Assembly: GCF_013114825.1 (NCBI RefSeq)
Contig: NZ_JAAVLX010000001.1
Span: 310,001 to 374,000, forward strand
Direction: 5' to 3'
DNA: 64,000 nucleotides
From: Bradyrhizobium australiense
GTDB taxonomy: Bacteria > Pseudomonadota > Alphaproteobacteria > Rhizobiales > Xanthobacteraceae
Shown: in pieces, positions 17,384 through 26,286 of the stretch
How positions within the stretch are numbered: the first letter of the stretch is position 1
Layout: the number at the start of each line of letters is the position of its first letter
Program-made: the position numbers and the translations under genes
Notes under the pieces: model-generated
Seen by the model: the letters and a program-made list of their open reading frames with translations, nothing else
The model's database searches: none
What the model was told of the DNA's origin: nothing

Positions 17384-20083
17384 TCAACTCCCCGCCGGCG
17401 CGACCGGCGCGGCCGCTTGCCTGCGGAACAGGATCCGCTGGTACAGCCAGCCGATCGCCACCAGCACCAGGCCGAGGCACATGAAGGACAGTGCGCGATA
17501 GACGCCGGTTAGCGTCGACATGTCGATCAGGAAGGCTTTGAGGATCGTCAGCCCAATGACGATCGCAGACGCCAGCCGCGCGCGCTGCGAGTTGAAGAGA
17601 ATGCCGATGCCAAGCAGCGCCACGCCAAAGGCAAGGTATGCGATCGAATAGGTGTATTGTTCGGCGCCGCTGGTCGGGCCGACCGAGATGGCCGGGTCGT
17701 GATAGATTCTCCTGATCTCGAACGTCACATAGGCAAGCGCGAGAATGAGCGCTGCCGCCGCGATCGTGTTGGCGTAGGCGACCGGGCGGCGTCCTGCGAC
17801 GGCATAGGACAAGAGCAACGCCAGCACTGCAGGCAAGGCATAGCCAAGCAGCAAGAGGTTGATGACGATGCCGCCGACGTCGATCCATTGCAGCATCGGG
17901 TTCTCCAGCAGCAACAACCCGAACACCGTCGCGAGGCCGGCAAAGGCCGTGAGCAGGATCGCGCCGGCATTGTGAATGATACTGCCGGTGCGGACGCGCA
18001 GCCGCTCCAGCCCGATCGCCATCGCCAGCGTTACGCAGACCTGCAGCGCGACTTCGGTGAGGCCGGCGCTCGGCCGGTACACATCGCCATTGTTGACGGC
18101 GTGACGTATTTCCATGAACGCCAGCAGCACCGTGAACAGGATCGCCGCTGATTCCACCGTGCGCAGTGACGCGTCATCGCCACCGCGGCGCAGGAAGATG
18201 CTGCCGGCCCAGAACGACGCTGCCGGAATGCCGTAGCCCCACAGCAGCCAGTTGAAGATCGGCGTGGTGCCGACGGCTTGACCGACGATGCGCGGCTCGT
18301 AGCCGATCCGCAGCACCACAATGCCGGCCAGGATGGCAGCGAGGGCGCGCAGGAACGGAATCGGCCGCTGCGTGGATATCCAGGCAGTGCCCGCCGACAT
18401 CAGTGCCAGGGCGATCGTCAGCCAGCCCTTTTCCAGCGCAAAGGTCAGCGCCAGCGCTAGCGCTGCGAGCGTGCCGGCGGCAAACAGCGCGATCGAGGCC
18501 TGCAATCCCGGACGATCCTCGCGCTTGCTGAGTATCTCGGTCGCGGCGGCATAGGCCGCGGCGAGCACTACCGCGAGAATCGCAAACGGAATCGAGCGGT
18601 CGAGATGCGCGATACGGGCGTAGAGTGCGACCAGCAGCGCCAGCGGCGTGAACACCGCGGCGGCCGACCAGATCACCGGTGTCACCGGCCCCGCGAAGCG
18701 GCCCTGCGCGAAGAATCCCGCGACGCCAAAGCCAGCGGCGAAGATCGCGGCCGAGATCAGGTGCAGCGACACCGATCCGTCCGTGGCGCTCGGCCCGATG
18801 CCTTGCAGCGGCCCACCGGGCAACACCAGCATGTCGGGATTGGCGCGAATGGCCCATTCGGCGAACACGACAAAGACCAGCGCGGCGGCGGCTCCGACGG
18901 CGCCAGCCGCGGCATCGCTGCGCCAGGCAACCGCGAGGCTGCCGGCCACCAGCAGGCCGAACACGATCATCGCGGTGTCGGCATGAAAACTGTTCAGCAC
19001 GATCAAGGTCACGCCAAGCAGATAGGCGGCAAGCGAGCCCGACGAGATCGGCTCGACCTCGCCCTCATTGGCGGGCGGGCCGAACATGAAGCCGCACACC
19101 ACGAGTAGCGCTGCGAGAATGAAGCCAGCGAGCACGTGGAAGGCATGCGGGCCGACCATCGATGGGCCACATTGCAGACAGGGGAATGTCCATAGCAGCC
19201 CGAACGCGATCGTGGTGACCGCGAGCCAGCGCCATAGCCTGACGCGCGCCAGACCGAAAGCCGCCATAGTGACAATGGCGAGATAGACGTAAAGCGCCCA
19301 GTAGTCCGGCTTGTCGGAGGAGACCAGGACCGGCGTCACGAAGGCGCCGACGACGCCAAGGCCGGCCAGCGCCGGGCCGTGCAGAAGTGCCGCGGCGAGC
19401 GTGCCCAGCGCCACCAGCCCGAGCATGATGAACGCGGTTGCCGGCACGAGGAAGCCGTACAGCGCGTAGGCTGCATAAACCGTGGCAAAGGCCACGGCTG
19501 TTCCGGCCGCGGTCAGGATGGCAGGGATATCGGCGATCGGCAGGGCATCGATCGTGGAAATGCTTTCCTTGCGCCGCGTCCATTCGCCCGCAACCAACAA
19601 GGCGAGCGCGAACAGGCCGCCGACGATGGTGCGCACGCCGGGGCCGAGCAGACCGGCCTCGATCGAATAGCGCACCATGAAGAATCCGCCGAGCGCCAGC
19701 GTCAGGCCGCCGATCCACACCACCCAACGCGTGCCGACGGTTTCCTCGAAACCGCGATCGGCCGGTGGCAATGGAGGCGGCGGCGCCCCGCTGGCGGCTT
19801 GCTCGGCCATCTCCCGGCTGGCGGCCGGCGTAATGGAATCCGTGTCGGTTGCGATCGGCGGAGGCATCGGTGTGGCCTCGGTCGAAGCCGGCGGCAGGCT
19901 CTGCTCGAACGCTTCAAATGGTGTAAGGGGCGGGGGTACGGCTGCAGCCGCGGTCGCCGGCGTGGCCTGCATCGCCTCCAGGCGCTGGCGCAACTCCGCG
20001 ACCTGATTCATGGCCTTCCGCGCGAAGATCAGGGCGACGATCGCGATCACAAGCGAAAAGAAAACGAAGGGGTCGTCGAACAT
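17384..20083 (-). CDS. DUF2339 domain-containing multi-pass membrane protein
   Basis: An 899-residue inner-membrane protein. It starts with an N-terminal helix (DPFVFFSLVIAIVALIFARK), a short coiled coil (NQVAELRQRLEAMQ), a ~80-residue Pro/Ala-rich linker and then the DUF2339 domain beginning at ETVGTRWVVWIGGLTLALGG. Over 20 hydrophobic segments follow to the C-terminus. The family is widespread and of unknown function; suggested roles in envelope biology are not established. It converges with the chemoreceptor gene, the two stop codons being immediately adjacent (TGATCA). Confidence 0.9.
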   Translation of the reverse strand: MFDDPFVFFSLVIAIVALIFARKAMNQVAELRQRLEAMQATPATAAAAVPPPLTPFEAFEQSLPPASTEATPMPPPIATDTDSITPAASREMAEQAASGAPPPPLPPADRGFEETVGTRWVVWIGGLTLALGGFFMVRYSIEAGLLGPGVRTIVGGLFALALLVAGEWTRRKESISTIDALPIADIPAILTAAGTAVAFATVYAAYALYGFLVPATAFIMLGLVALGTLAAALLHGPALAGLGVVGAFVTPVLVSSDKPDYWALYVYLAIVTMAAFGLARVRLWRWLAVTTIAFGLLWTFPCLQCGPSMVGPHAFHVLAGFILAALLVVCGFMFGPPANEGEVEPISSGSLAAYLLGVTLIVLNSFHADTAMIVFGLLVAGSLAVAWRSDAAAGAVGAAAALVFVVFAEWAIRANPDMLVLPGGPLQGIGPSATDGSVSLHLISAAIFAAGFGVAGFFAQGRFAGPVTPVIWSAAAVFTPLALLVALYARIAHLDRSIPFAILAVVLAAAYAAATEILSKREDRPGLQASIALFAAGTLAALALALTFALEKGWLTIALALMSAGTAWISTQRPIPFLRALAAILAGIVVLRIGYEPRIVGQAVGTTPIFNWLLWGYGIPAASFWAGSIFLRRGGDDASLRTVESAAILFTVLLAFMEIRHAVNNGDVYRPSAGLTEVALQVCVTLAMAIGLERLRVRTGSIIHNAGAILLTAFAGLATVFGLLLLENPMLQWIDVGGIVINLLLLGYALPAVLALLLSYAVAGRRPVAYANTIAAAALILALAYVTFEIRRIYHDPAISVGPTSGAEQYTYSIAYLAFGVALLGIGILFNSQRARLASAIVIGLTILKAFLIDMSTLTGVYRALSFMCLGLVLVAIGWLYQRILFRRQAAAPVAPAGS

Positions 20084-20391
20084 CGGGCCTCCAGGCGGGC
20101 GCGTCAGAGCGTTAACCGGCCGCGTCCGCGGCTCGGTTGCAAGCCTGTGTGCACTGTTGTCCGCTAAAAGTTCAAATGGCTTGCGTCGTCAGCACGCTTT
20201 CCGTGTCCCGGACGCGGTGCAGCGTGCAACGCTGCTCCGCAGAGCCGGGACCAACCGCCAGTGCGTGGACCCCGGATCAGCAGCGCACCACGCCGCAAGC
20301 CATAGCGCGTCAAGACGCGCGCGAACGCGCTGATGGCGCTGTGCAGCATCCGGGGGACGTCGGCAGGCGCTTAAGCTCAACGGATGTCGTA
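20084..20391. other. Intergenic region with family F repeat
   Basis: No gene seen. It carries the DUF2339 upstream region and, from about 20204, a palindromic dispersed repeat. Confidence 0.6.
20204..20354. repeat. Dispersed palindromic repeat, family F
   Basis: Contains GTGTCCCGGACGCGGTGCAG, GCTCCGCAGAGCCGGGACC and, in the second half, TGGACCCCGGATCAGCAGCG with GCTGTGCAGCATCCGGGG inverted. This resembles a common bradyrhizobial intergenic element; only one copy is in this window. Confidence 0.5.
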
Positions 20392-20898
20392 CTATTCCAG
20401 ATCAACACGGAAGGGCCGGCCTTCGACCATCATGCTGCCCGGACCCATTTGGTCCAGCGCACGCAGCATCCGTCCTTCGCGTCCCAGCGCCTTGTCGGCG
20501 AGGCTGACGATCAGCCGGTTCGGCGACGCGATCGGCGAGCGGGCGCGAATCTGTCGGGCGATCTCGATCTCGGCGCGATGCGGATTGAGGGCACAGGCGG
20601 CGGCAAAGGCGCTCGCCGTCGAGCGGCTGATGCCGGCATAGCAATGCACTACCATCGGTGCGGTGCGATCCCAACTGCGGACGAAGTTCAGCACTCTTTC
20701 GATATGGTGATACGCTGGCGCGACAAAGCCATCCATCTCCTCGATGATGTCGTCCATCGAGATTTTCAGATGGTTGGCCTCGAGCACCGAGGCCGGGCGC
20801 TGCACCTGGTCGATATTGGCCATCACGGTGAGGATGTGGCTGGCGCCGGTGGACCTGACGGTATCGGGAAGTGCGGCAAGCGAGCAGACGTGGAGCAT
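20392..20898 (-). CDS. Protein tyrosine phosphatase-like protein
   Basis: A 168-residue protein with the cysteine phosphatase signature VHCYAGISRSTASA (C-x5-R, with Cys and Arg present) and an upstream Asp-containing segment (KISMDDIIEEMDGF) that can supply the general acid. Such small DSP/PTP-like proteins of alphaproteobacteria are cytosolic; the substrate is unknown. Start chosen at ATG 20898 (MLHVCSLAALP, with AGGGATCGCC upstream) rather than the longer frame start. Last gene of the local minus-strand group, separated from the HD hydrolase gene by a repeat. Confidence 0.8.
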   Translation of the reverse strand: MLHVCSLAALPDTVRSTGASHILTVMANIDQVQRPASVLEANHLKISMDDIIEEMDGFVAPAYHHIERVLNFVRSWDRTAPMVVHCYAGISRSTASAFAAACALNPHRAEIEIARQIRARSPIASPNRLIVSLADKALGREGRMLRALDQMGPGSMMVEGRPFRVDLE

Positions 20899-20942
20899 GG
20901 CGATCCCTGGGTAGTCTTTGGTCAGCAATATAACCGGAGCTG

Positions 20943-21029
20943 TAGGGTGGGCAAAGGCGCCTTTGCGCCGTGCCCATCATCTTGCTTCCGGGGGCAATAA
21001 TGGTGGGCACGCTTCACTTTGCCCACCCC
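20943..21029. repeat. Dispersed repeat with inverted ends, family C, copy 1
   Basis: TAGGGTGGGCAAAGGCGCC at one end and CACGCTTCACTTTGCCCACC at the other are inverted copies, with GGTGGGCAC/GTGCCCATC internal. Matches the element at 59999-60075. Confidence 0.7.
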
Positions 21030-21048
21030 GACAACGCAACGGCCTCAT

Positions 21049-21660
21049 TCAACCCAGCAGCAGGTTGAATCGCGCCAAAAACTGCTTCTCGGCCCGGGCC
21101 GCGGTCCATGGCGTCAGGTAGTCGCGCACCGTAGCTTCGGGCAGGCCGGGATCCCTGCCGAACAGCCGCTTCGCCTCGCTTACCGAAAATCCCGCCAGAT
21201 GGGTGGCTTCGAGATAGGCCGCGCCGCGGTCTGCCGCCTTGATGGCCTTGGTGATTTCATCGGCGAGAATTGGCGGGAGGCCGAAGCGAATATGGATCGC
21301 TGCCAGCAGGCGCTTCTCCACCACCTTGTAGTCGCCGCCGAGCACCGCCTTAAACGGCGAAATCATGTCGCCGATGACATATTCCGGCGCGTCGTGCAGC
21401 AGCGCCGCGAGCCGGAAGCTGACGTCTACGCGCGGCATCTGCTCGCGCATCACCGTTTCAACCAATAGCGTATGCTGTGCCACCGAGAAAATGTGCGCGC
21501 CGCTGGTCTGCCCGTTCCAGCGCGCGACGCGCGCCAGGCCATGGGCGATATCGGCGATCTCAATGTCGAGCGGGGAGGGATCGAGCAGATCAAGCCGCCG
21601 CCCCGACAGCATCCGCTGCCAGGCGCGGGTGGCGATGCTGGACGATGTTCGCGCCGTCAT
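21049..21660 (-). CDS. HD-domain hydrolase (YfbR/5'-nucleotidase-like)
   Basis: A 203-residue HD superfamily phosphohydrolase. Metal-binding residues are visible as HIFSVAQHTLLVE (first His) and the HD pair in LAALLHDAPEYVIGDMISPF, with a distal Asp in IKAADRGAAYLEA. This set is like YfbR-type deoxynucleotide 5'-phosphatases. Its start codon overlaps the tag stop by 4 bases (ATGA), so it is the last cistron of ygfZ-tag-HD. A nucleotide clean-up role alongside DNA repair is an inference from context. Confidence 0.85.
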   Translation of the reverse strand: MTARTSSSIATRAWQRMLSGRRLDLLDPSPLDIEIADIAHGLARVARWNGQTSGAHIFSVAQHTLLVETVMREQMPRVDVSFRLAALLHDAPEYVIGDMISPFKAVLGGDYKVVEKRLLAAIHIRFGLPPILADEITKAIKAADRGAAYLEATHLAGFSVSEAKRLFGRDPGLPEATVRDYLTPWTAARAEKQFLARFNLLLG

Positions 21661-22283
21661 TTGGTCTTGAGGCGGGGCTTGCGAAGTTTGCCGCTGCAGG
21701 TCTCATGGCAGAAGCAGGTGACCAGATGATCGTTGACCATGCCGGTGGCCTGCATGAAGGCGTAGACGATGGTAGGGCCGACGAACTTGAAGCCGCGCGC
21801 GCCGAGTTCCTTTGATATCTTGACCGAGACCGGCGTCGAGGCCGGTACGCTCGCGGTGGTCTTGAACTGGTTGACGATGGGCTTGCCGTCGACGAAATCC
21901 CACATGAATTTGGAGAAGCCCGGGCCTTCTTCCATGATCTTCAAATAGGCCTTGGCGCTGTTGACGGCGCCTTCGATCTTGGCGCGGTTGCGCACGATGC
22001 CCGCATCGTTCATCAGCGCGTGGATTTTCTTGGCATTGTAGCGCGCGATCTTTTCCGGCTGGAAATCATCGAACGCTTTGCGAAAATTTTCGCGCTTGCG
22101 CAAGATCGTGATCCAGGACAGTCCGGCCTGGAAGCCATCGAGGATCAGCTTTTCGTAGAGAGCGCGGTCATCATACTCCGGCACGCCCCATTCGGTGTCG
22201 TGATAGGCCATGTAGAACGGGTCTTCGCCGGGCCACGGGCACCGTGTCTTGCCGTCGGCATGCAGGCGTGCGGATCCGCTCAT
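21657..22283 (-). CDS. tag: DNA-3-methyladenine glycosylase I
   Basis: A 208-residue base-excision repair enzyme removing 3-methyladenine from alkylated DNA. Seen: TRCPWPGEDPFYMAYHDTEW with Cys and His zinc ligands, the helix-hairpin-helix region FEAGLSW-like segment (GFQAGLSWITILRKRENFR), the catalytic acidic Glu/Asp region near PEKIARYN, and the C-terminal zinc half (NDHLVTCFCHETC). Length is slightly over the usual ~190 because of a basic tail. Overlaps both neighbours by 4 bases, indicating translational coupling with ygfZ and the HD hydrolase. Confidence 0.95.
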   Translation of the reverse strand: MSGSARLHADGKTRCPWPGEDPFYMAYHDTEWGVPEYDDRALYEKLILDGFQAGLSWITILRKRENFRKAFDDFQPEKIARYNAKKIHALMNDAGIVRNRAKIEGAVNSAKAYLKIMEEGPGFSKFMWDFVDGKPIVNQFKTTASVPASTPVSVKISKELGARGFKFVGPTIVYAFMQATGMVNDHLVTCFCHETCSGKLRKPRLKTK

Positions 22284-23161
22284 GCGACGGTCTGCTTCGG
22301 TGGGACGCGAACGTCGTTCGGATCGGTCAGCCGGATCGCAAGGCCGCCGGCCGTCAACGTCAGTCCGGCATCGAGTGCATCGGCAACGCGGTCGATCCGG
22401 ACCAGCGCGAGGCCGTGGCCGGCTGCGGTCGATCCCATGGTGCCGACCTGCTTGTCGCCGCCGAGAATCGCGACGCCGGTTTCCGGCGAAAAGTCTTCGA
22501 GCGTGACGCGCACGATCCGTGTGCGCGTGGTGCCGCGATGCTGCATGCGCGACACCACTTCCTGGCCGACATAGCAGCCCTTGTCGAAATCGACGCCATG
22601 CAGGCGGTCCATGTTGGTCTCGTGCGGGAATGCATCGCCGTACATGAAGTCGAGCCCGCCGCGTGGCACGCCCAGGGCGATGCGATGTGCCTCGTAGGCG
22701 TCGCTGTCGACGAAGTCGGCGCCGATCAGATCGGCCACCTTCTGCTTGAGCTCTTCGGGGGCGAGAATGCGCCAGCCGAGAGCTTCATGCCGCGGATCAG
22801 CAAAAGCCAGATCGGGCTTCATCGCAGGCTCGCGGTCCCAAACCGCGAGCACGCCCATGCTGTCGGAGATGTTTTCCACCGCGACTTTGGCGCGCAGCTT
22901 GTAGAAGCCGAGCTTGTCGGCGAGATTCTGCGCCAGCACGCGGGGGGCATCGATCAGAAAGCCGCCGCCGTGGCCTGCTGGGGCTTCGGTGATCAGGAAG
23001 TCCGTCGTGATTTTTCCCTGCGGCGTCAAGAGCGCGCCGAACCGGCCAAGGCCGGGCTGCAGCAGCGTGATGTCTGTGGTGACGAGGCCGTTGAGGAAAT
23101 TGCGGGCATCCTCGCCCGTGACCTTGACCACGCCCCGGTCTGGAAGAAACGCTGCTTTCAT
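22280..23161 (-). CDS. ygfZ: Folate-binding protein YgfZ / IBA57-like
   Basis: A 293-residue member of the GcvT-like family that uses tetrahydrofolate in iron-sulfur cluster assembly and repair. The diagnostic motif KGCYVGQEVVSRMQHRG (K-G-C-Y-x-G-Q-E) is intact near residue 194, with the N-terminal GcvT fold from LPDRGVVKVTGEDARNFLNG. It is the first gene of the ygfZ-tag-HD operon and is divergent from the dihydroorotase gene at 23312. Confidence 0.93.
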   Translation of the reverse strand: MKAAFLPDRGVVKVTGEDARNFLNGLVTTDITLLQPGLGRFGALLTPQGKITTDFLITEAPAGHGGGFLIDAPRVLAQNLADKLGFYKLRAKVAVENISDSMGVLAVWDREPAMKPDLAFADPRHEALGWRILAPEELKQKVADLIGADFVDSDAYEAHRIALGVPRGGLDFMYGDAFPHETNMDRLHGVDFDKGCYVGQEVVSRMQHRGTTRTRIVRVTLEDFSPETGVAILGGDKQVGTMGSTAAGHGLALVRIDRVADALDAGLTLTAGGLAIRLTDPNDVRVPPKQTVA

Positions 23162-23311
23162 TAGGTAAAACGGCCTCTTTTGCAGTGCGGTTTGAAGTTA
23201 GCTTTCAAGTTCCTGGGAAAACGCAGGAGCCGGATATCACATGAGAACGTAAGGCGCTAAGGTGCTGTCAACAAGGCCTTAAAGCGAGCGCCAGAGGACC
23301 ATGAAGCACCG

Positions 23312-24646
23312 ATGAATCAGCGATTTGATACCATTCTAAAATCCGGCACCGTGGTCAATCAGGACGGTGAGGGTATCCGCGACATCGGCATCTCCAATGG
23401 CCGGATCGCCGCCATCGGCGGGCTCGGACAGGCTTCCGCCGCCGAGACGATCGACTGCAAGGGTCTGCACATCCTGCCCGGCGTGATGGACACGCAGGTG
23501 CATTTTCGCGAGCCGGGGCTGACGCACAAGGAGGACCTCGAGACCGGCTCGCGCAGCGCCGTCATGGGCGGCGTCACCGCGGTGTTCGAGATGCCGAACA
23601 CCAATCCGCTCACGGTCACCGAGGAGACGTTCACCGCCAAGGTCAACGCCGGCCGTCATCGCATGCATTGCGACTTTGCCTTCTTCATCGGCGGCACCCG
23701 CGAGAACGTGAACCATCTGCCCGAACTGGAACGCGCGCCGGGTTGTGCCGGGGTAAAGGTGTTCATCGGCTCTTCCACCGGCGCGTTACTGGTCGAGGAC
23801 GACGAAAGCCTGCGGCGCATCTTTCAGGTGATCCGCCGCCGCGCCGCTTTTCACGCCGAGGATGAATATCGCCTCAATGACCGCAAGTCGCTCCGCATCG
23901 AGGGCGACCCGCGCTCGCATCCGGTGTGGCGCGACGAGACTGCGGCGCTGATGGCGACCCAGCGGCTGGTCAATCTTGCGCGCGAGACCGGCAAGCGCAT
24001 CCATGTGCTGCACATCTCGACCAAGCAGGAGATCGAGTATCTTAGGGATCACAAGGACGTCGCGTCCTGCGAAGCGACGCCGCATCATCTCACCATGGCC
24101 GCGCCGGAATGCTACGAGCGGCTCGGCACGCTTGCGCAGATGAACCCGCCGGTGCGCTCGGCCGATCACCGCGAGGGGATCTGGTATGGCATCGAGCAGG
24201 GTATTATCGACGTGCTCGGCTCCGACCACGCGCCGCATACGCTGGAAGAGAAGGCCAAGACCTATCCGGCCTCTCCATCGGGCATGACGGGGGTGCAGAC
24301 GCTGGTGCCCGTGATGCTCGATCACGTCAACGCTGGCCGGCTGTCGCTACAGCGTTTTGTCGATCTCACCAGCGCAGGTCCGGCGCGGCTGTACAACATC
24401 GCCTGCAAAGGCCGCATTGCTGCGGGCTACGACGCCGACTTCACCATCGTCGATCTCAAGCGCAGCGAGACCATCACCAATAAATGGGTGGCCTCGCGGG
24501 CGGGGTGGACGCCCTATGACGGGGTGCGCGTCACCGGCTGGCCGGTCGGCACCTTCGTGCGCGGCAAGCGCGTGATGTGGCAAGGTGAGGTAACGACGCC
24601 GTCGACCGGCGAGCCGGTGCGGTTCCTGGAGACGCTGAAGGCGTAG
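23312..24646 (+). CDS. pyrC: Dihydroorotase (amidohydrolase superfamily)
   Basis: A 444-residue amidohydrolase; dihydroorotases cyclise carbamoyl-aspartate in pyrimidine synthesis. The metal-site strand reads D60-T-Q-V-H64-FREPGLTHK, so the first His of the usual H-x-H is Gln. Other family landmarks are present: MPNTNPLT, GVKVFIG (Lys149), HAEDE, HVLHIST, ATPHHL, NPPVR and GSDHAPHT (Asp305). I recall a D-x-Q-x-H-F form in some bacterial dihydroorotases, so the Gln may mark a subfamily rather than decay. It stands alone, not beside pyrB. An allantoinase or hydantoinase activity is the main alternative. Confidence 0.8.
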   Translation: MNQRFDTILKSGTVVNQDGEGIRDIGISNGRIAAIGGLGQASAAETIDCKGLHILPGVMDTQVHFREPGLTHKEDLETGSRSAVMGGVTAVFEMPNTNPLTVTEETFTAKVNAGRHRMHCDFAFFIGGTRENVNHLPELERAPGCAGVKVFIGSSTGALLVEDDESLRRIFQVIRRRAAFHAEDEYRLNDRKSLRIEGDPRSHPVWRDETAALMATQRLVNLARETGKRIHVLHISTKQEIEYLRDHKDVASCEATPHHLTMAAPECYERLGTLAQMNPPVRSADHREGIWYGIEQGIIDVLGSDHAPHTLEEKAKTYPASPSGMTGVQTLVPVMLDHVNAGRLSLQRFVDLTSAGPARLYNIACKGRIAAGYDADFTIVDLKRSETITNKWVASRAGWTPYDGVRVTGWPVGTFVRGKRVMWQGEVTTPSTGEPVRFLETLKA

Positions 24647-24671
24647 CTCAGAGGTCGTTCCAAACACCACT

Positions 24672-24771
24672 GTCGTCGCCCGGCTTGACCGGGCGATCCG
24701 GTCTTCCAGAGACGTTGGTATGCTGTCGAGAAGCCGCGGCGTACTGGGTCACCGCCTTCGCGGGTGACGAC
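24672..24771. repeat. Dispersed palindromic repeat, family E
   Basis: TCGTCGCCCGGCTTGACCGG...CGGGCGATCC at one end and CGCCTTCGCGGGTGACGACG at the other, inverted relative to each other. Lies between converging genes. Confidence 0.6.
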
Positions 24772-24786
24772 GCCCGGAGTTTGCCG

Positions 24787-25053
24787 CTACTGTTTCGCCA
24801 GCGTGAGCGAAAACTCGCCGTTGCGGACGCGGGCCGACAGACCTTCCGCGAATTTCGCCACCGCGTCCTCGCCATAGGTCGAGACCAGTTCGGCGAGCGC
24901 CGTGAACAGGCTCGCCTGCGCCAGGCAGTCACCGTCGACGCCATCGTGCCGCGCTTCGGCCCAGGCCTCGCTCAAATAGCTCAGGGCAGTCTGCTTCTGC
25001 TCGAAGTCCGGAAGCGGGTCGTGGGCGATCGGGGAGGAGGCTGGGCGGCTCAT
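24787..25053 (-). CDS. Small conserved hypothetical protein (88 aa)
   Basis: Acidic, mainly helical protein starting MSRPASSPIAHDPLPDFEQ and containing ALSYLSEAWAEARHDGVDGD and a C-terminal helix with TYGEDAVAKFAEGLSARVR. No catalytic motif recognised. The start is uncertain: ATG at 25053 is used by resemblance to recalled bradyrhizobial homologues; an in-frame ATG at 25095 exists and neither has a strong ribosome-binding site. Lies 153 bases downstream of the HAD gene on the same strand. Confidence 0.6.
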   Translation of the reverse strand: MSRPASSPIAHDPLPDFEQKQTALSYLSEAWAEARHDGVDGDCLAQASLFTALAELVSTYGEDAVAKFAEGLSARVRNGEFSLTLAKQ

Positions 25054-25206
25054 GAAGCTCAACGAAATCTGCGCGCGAACCAGGGCGGAACGCATCCTAA
25101 CGCGACAAGCTGTAGCACGCGGTGCGGCCCCGCCTAGGCCACATCTTTAGGAAAGGTTAACGGCACTGCCGATATTTCGAGCGGCGGTTCCACGCGTTTG
25201 CTGACG

Positions 25207-25842
25207 TCAAGAGATGCAGCCGAGGATGGCCCCGGGCGTGGCACAGACATGGTGCGCGCCAGCGTCAATCAGCTCGTCCCGGCTGCCGTAGCCGTACAAC
25301 ACGCCGATGCCCTTCATGCCGTTATTTTTCGCACCGACCATGTCGTGGCTGCGGTCGCCGATCATGAGCGTTTTGGACGGATTGACGGAGACTTCCTTCA
25401 GCGCGTATTCCAGCAAATGCGACTTGTCGGCGCGGGTGCCATCGTACTCGGCGCCGAACACGCGCTCGAAGTGTTTGCGCAAGCCGAAATGGTCGATGAT
25501 CCGTTCGGCGAACACGTGCGCCTTGCTGGTCGCGACGAACAGCCGGTGGCCGGACGCGCGGAGTGCCGTCAGCACCTCGTCGATGCCGTCGTACACGCCA
25601 TTTTCGTAGAGGCCGATGTCGGAAAATCGCTCCCGGTAGAGCGTCACCGCGCGGTCCGCGGCGTGATCGCCGAGCAACTTCACAAAGCTTGAGCGCAGCG
25701 GCGGGCCGATGCACCAGGTCAGCTCGTCCTCGGTCGGGATCGTCGGATGATCGAGCCTTTGCAGCGCATATTGGATCGATCGGGTGATGCCCGGCTTGGG
25801 GTCGGTCAGCGTTCCGTCGAGATCGAAATAGATCGCGTCCAT
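25207..25842 (-). CDS. HAD-family hydrolase (phosphoglycolate phosphatase-like)
   Basis: A 211-residue HAD phosphatase with all four motifs: IYFDLDGTLTD (nucleophile Asp7, Asp9), VATSK, the Lys in RADKSHLL, and MIGDRSHDMVGAK. The cap is helical (C1 type), with YENGVYDGIDEVLTALRASG as in Gph-like enzymes. Substrate unknown; phosphoglycolate or a nucleotide is plausible. It follows the TIGR02301-like gene by 5 bases. Confidence 0.85.
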   Translation of the reverse strand: MDAIYFDLDGTLTDPKPGITRSIQYALQRLDHPTIPTEDELTWCIGPPLRSSFVKLLGDHAADRAVTLYRERFSDIGLYENGVYDGIDEVLTALRASGHRLFVATSKAHVFAERIIDHFGLRKHFERVFGAEYDGTRADKSHLLEYALKEVSVNPSKTLMIGDRSHDMVGAKNNGMKGIGVLYGYGSRDELIDAGAHHVCATPGAILGCIS

Positions 25843-25847
25843 CGGCT

Positions 25848-26225
25848 TCAGTTCGCGTAGCGCGCGGTGAGATCGCGCGAGATTTTGGAACCTTCCTCGA
25901 TATATCTCCGGATCGCAACCGAGGCTGCCGGCGTGCAGGTCCGGTAGGTCTGCTGAAATCCGTTATAGCCGCGGTTGAAGCCCGCGATCATGCGGGCGCG
26001 GCGGTCGCCGGAAGGGGTTTCAGCATCGATCAGCGCCTGCATCTCGTTGCGCCATTTCGCCCCTTCATTGGCGCCGCAAATACCCCGGAGGTAATGCAGC
26101 GTGCCGAGAATCTCGGCCAGCCGCTGCAGGTCGCCGTCAAACGGCGCCGCGGCATCCTGGGCCCGTGCGGGGGCCACAGGGCATGCCGAAATGAGGATGA
26201 GGGCGGCGAGGGCGTGCTTGAACAT
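25848..26225 (-). CDS. TIGR02301-like small periplasmic protein
   Basis: A 125-residue protein with a signal peptide (MFKHALAALILISACPVAPA, cleavage near ARAQ) and a helical mature part containing LAEILGTLHYLRGICGANEG and a C-terminal YRTCTPAAS. Two mature Cys residues could form a disulfide. The LHYLRxLC motif matches my recollection of TIGR02301, an alphaproteobacterial family of unknown function. The start at 26225 fits the signal peptide; the frame begins 14 codons earlier. Confidence 0.7.
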   Translation of the reverse strand: MFKHALAALILISACPVAPARAQDAAAPFDGDLQRLAEILGTLHYLRGICGANEGAKWRNEMQALIDAETPSGDRRARMIAGFNRGYNGFQQTYRTCTPAASVAIRRYIEEGSKISRDLTARYAN

Positions 26226-26286
26226 TTGGGGCCGATATGCCCCCTCAAGGCGCCTGAGGCAAGACATGAGGTGCTGAACGAGCCGC

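Noticed and set aside
22244..23164. 306-residue plus-strand frame opposite ygfZ
   Set aside because: Antisense shadow; ygfZ has the diagnostic KGCYVGQE motif.
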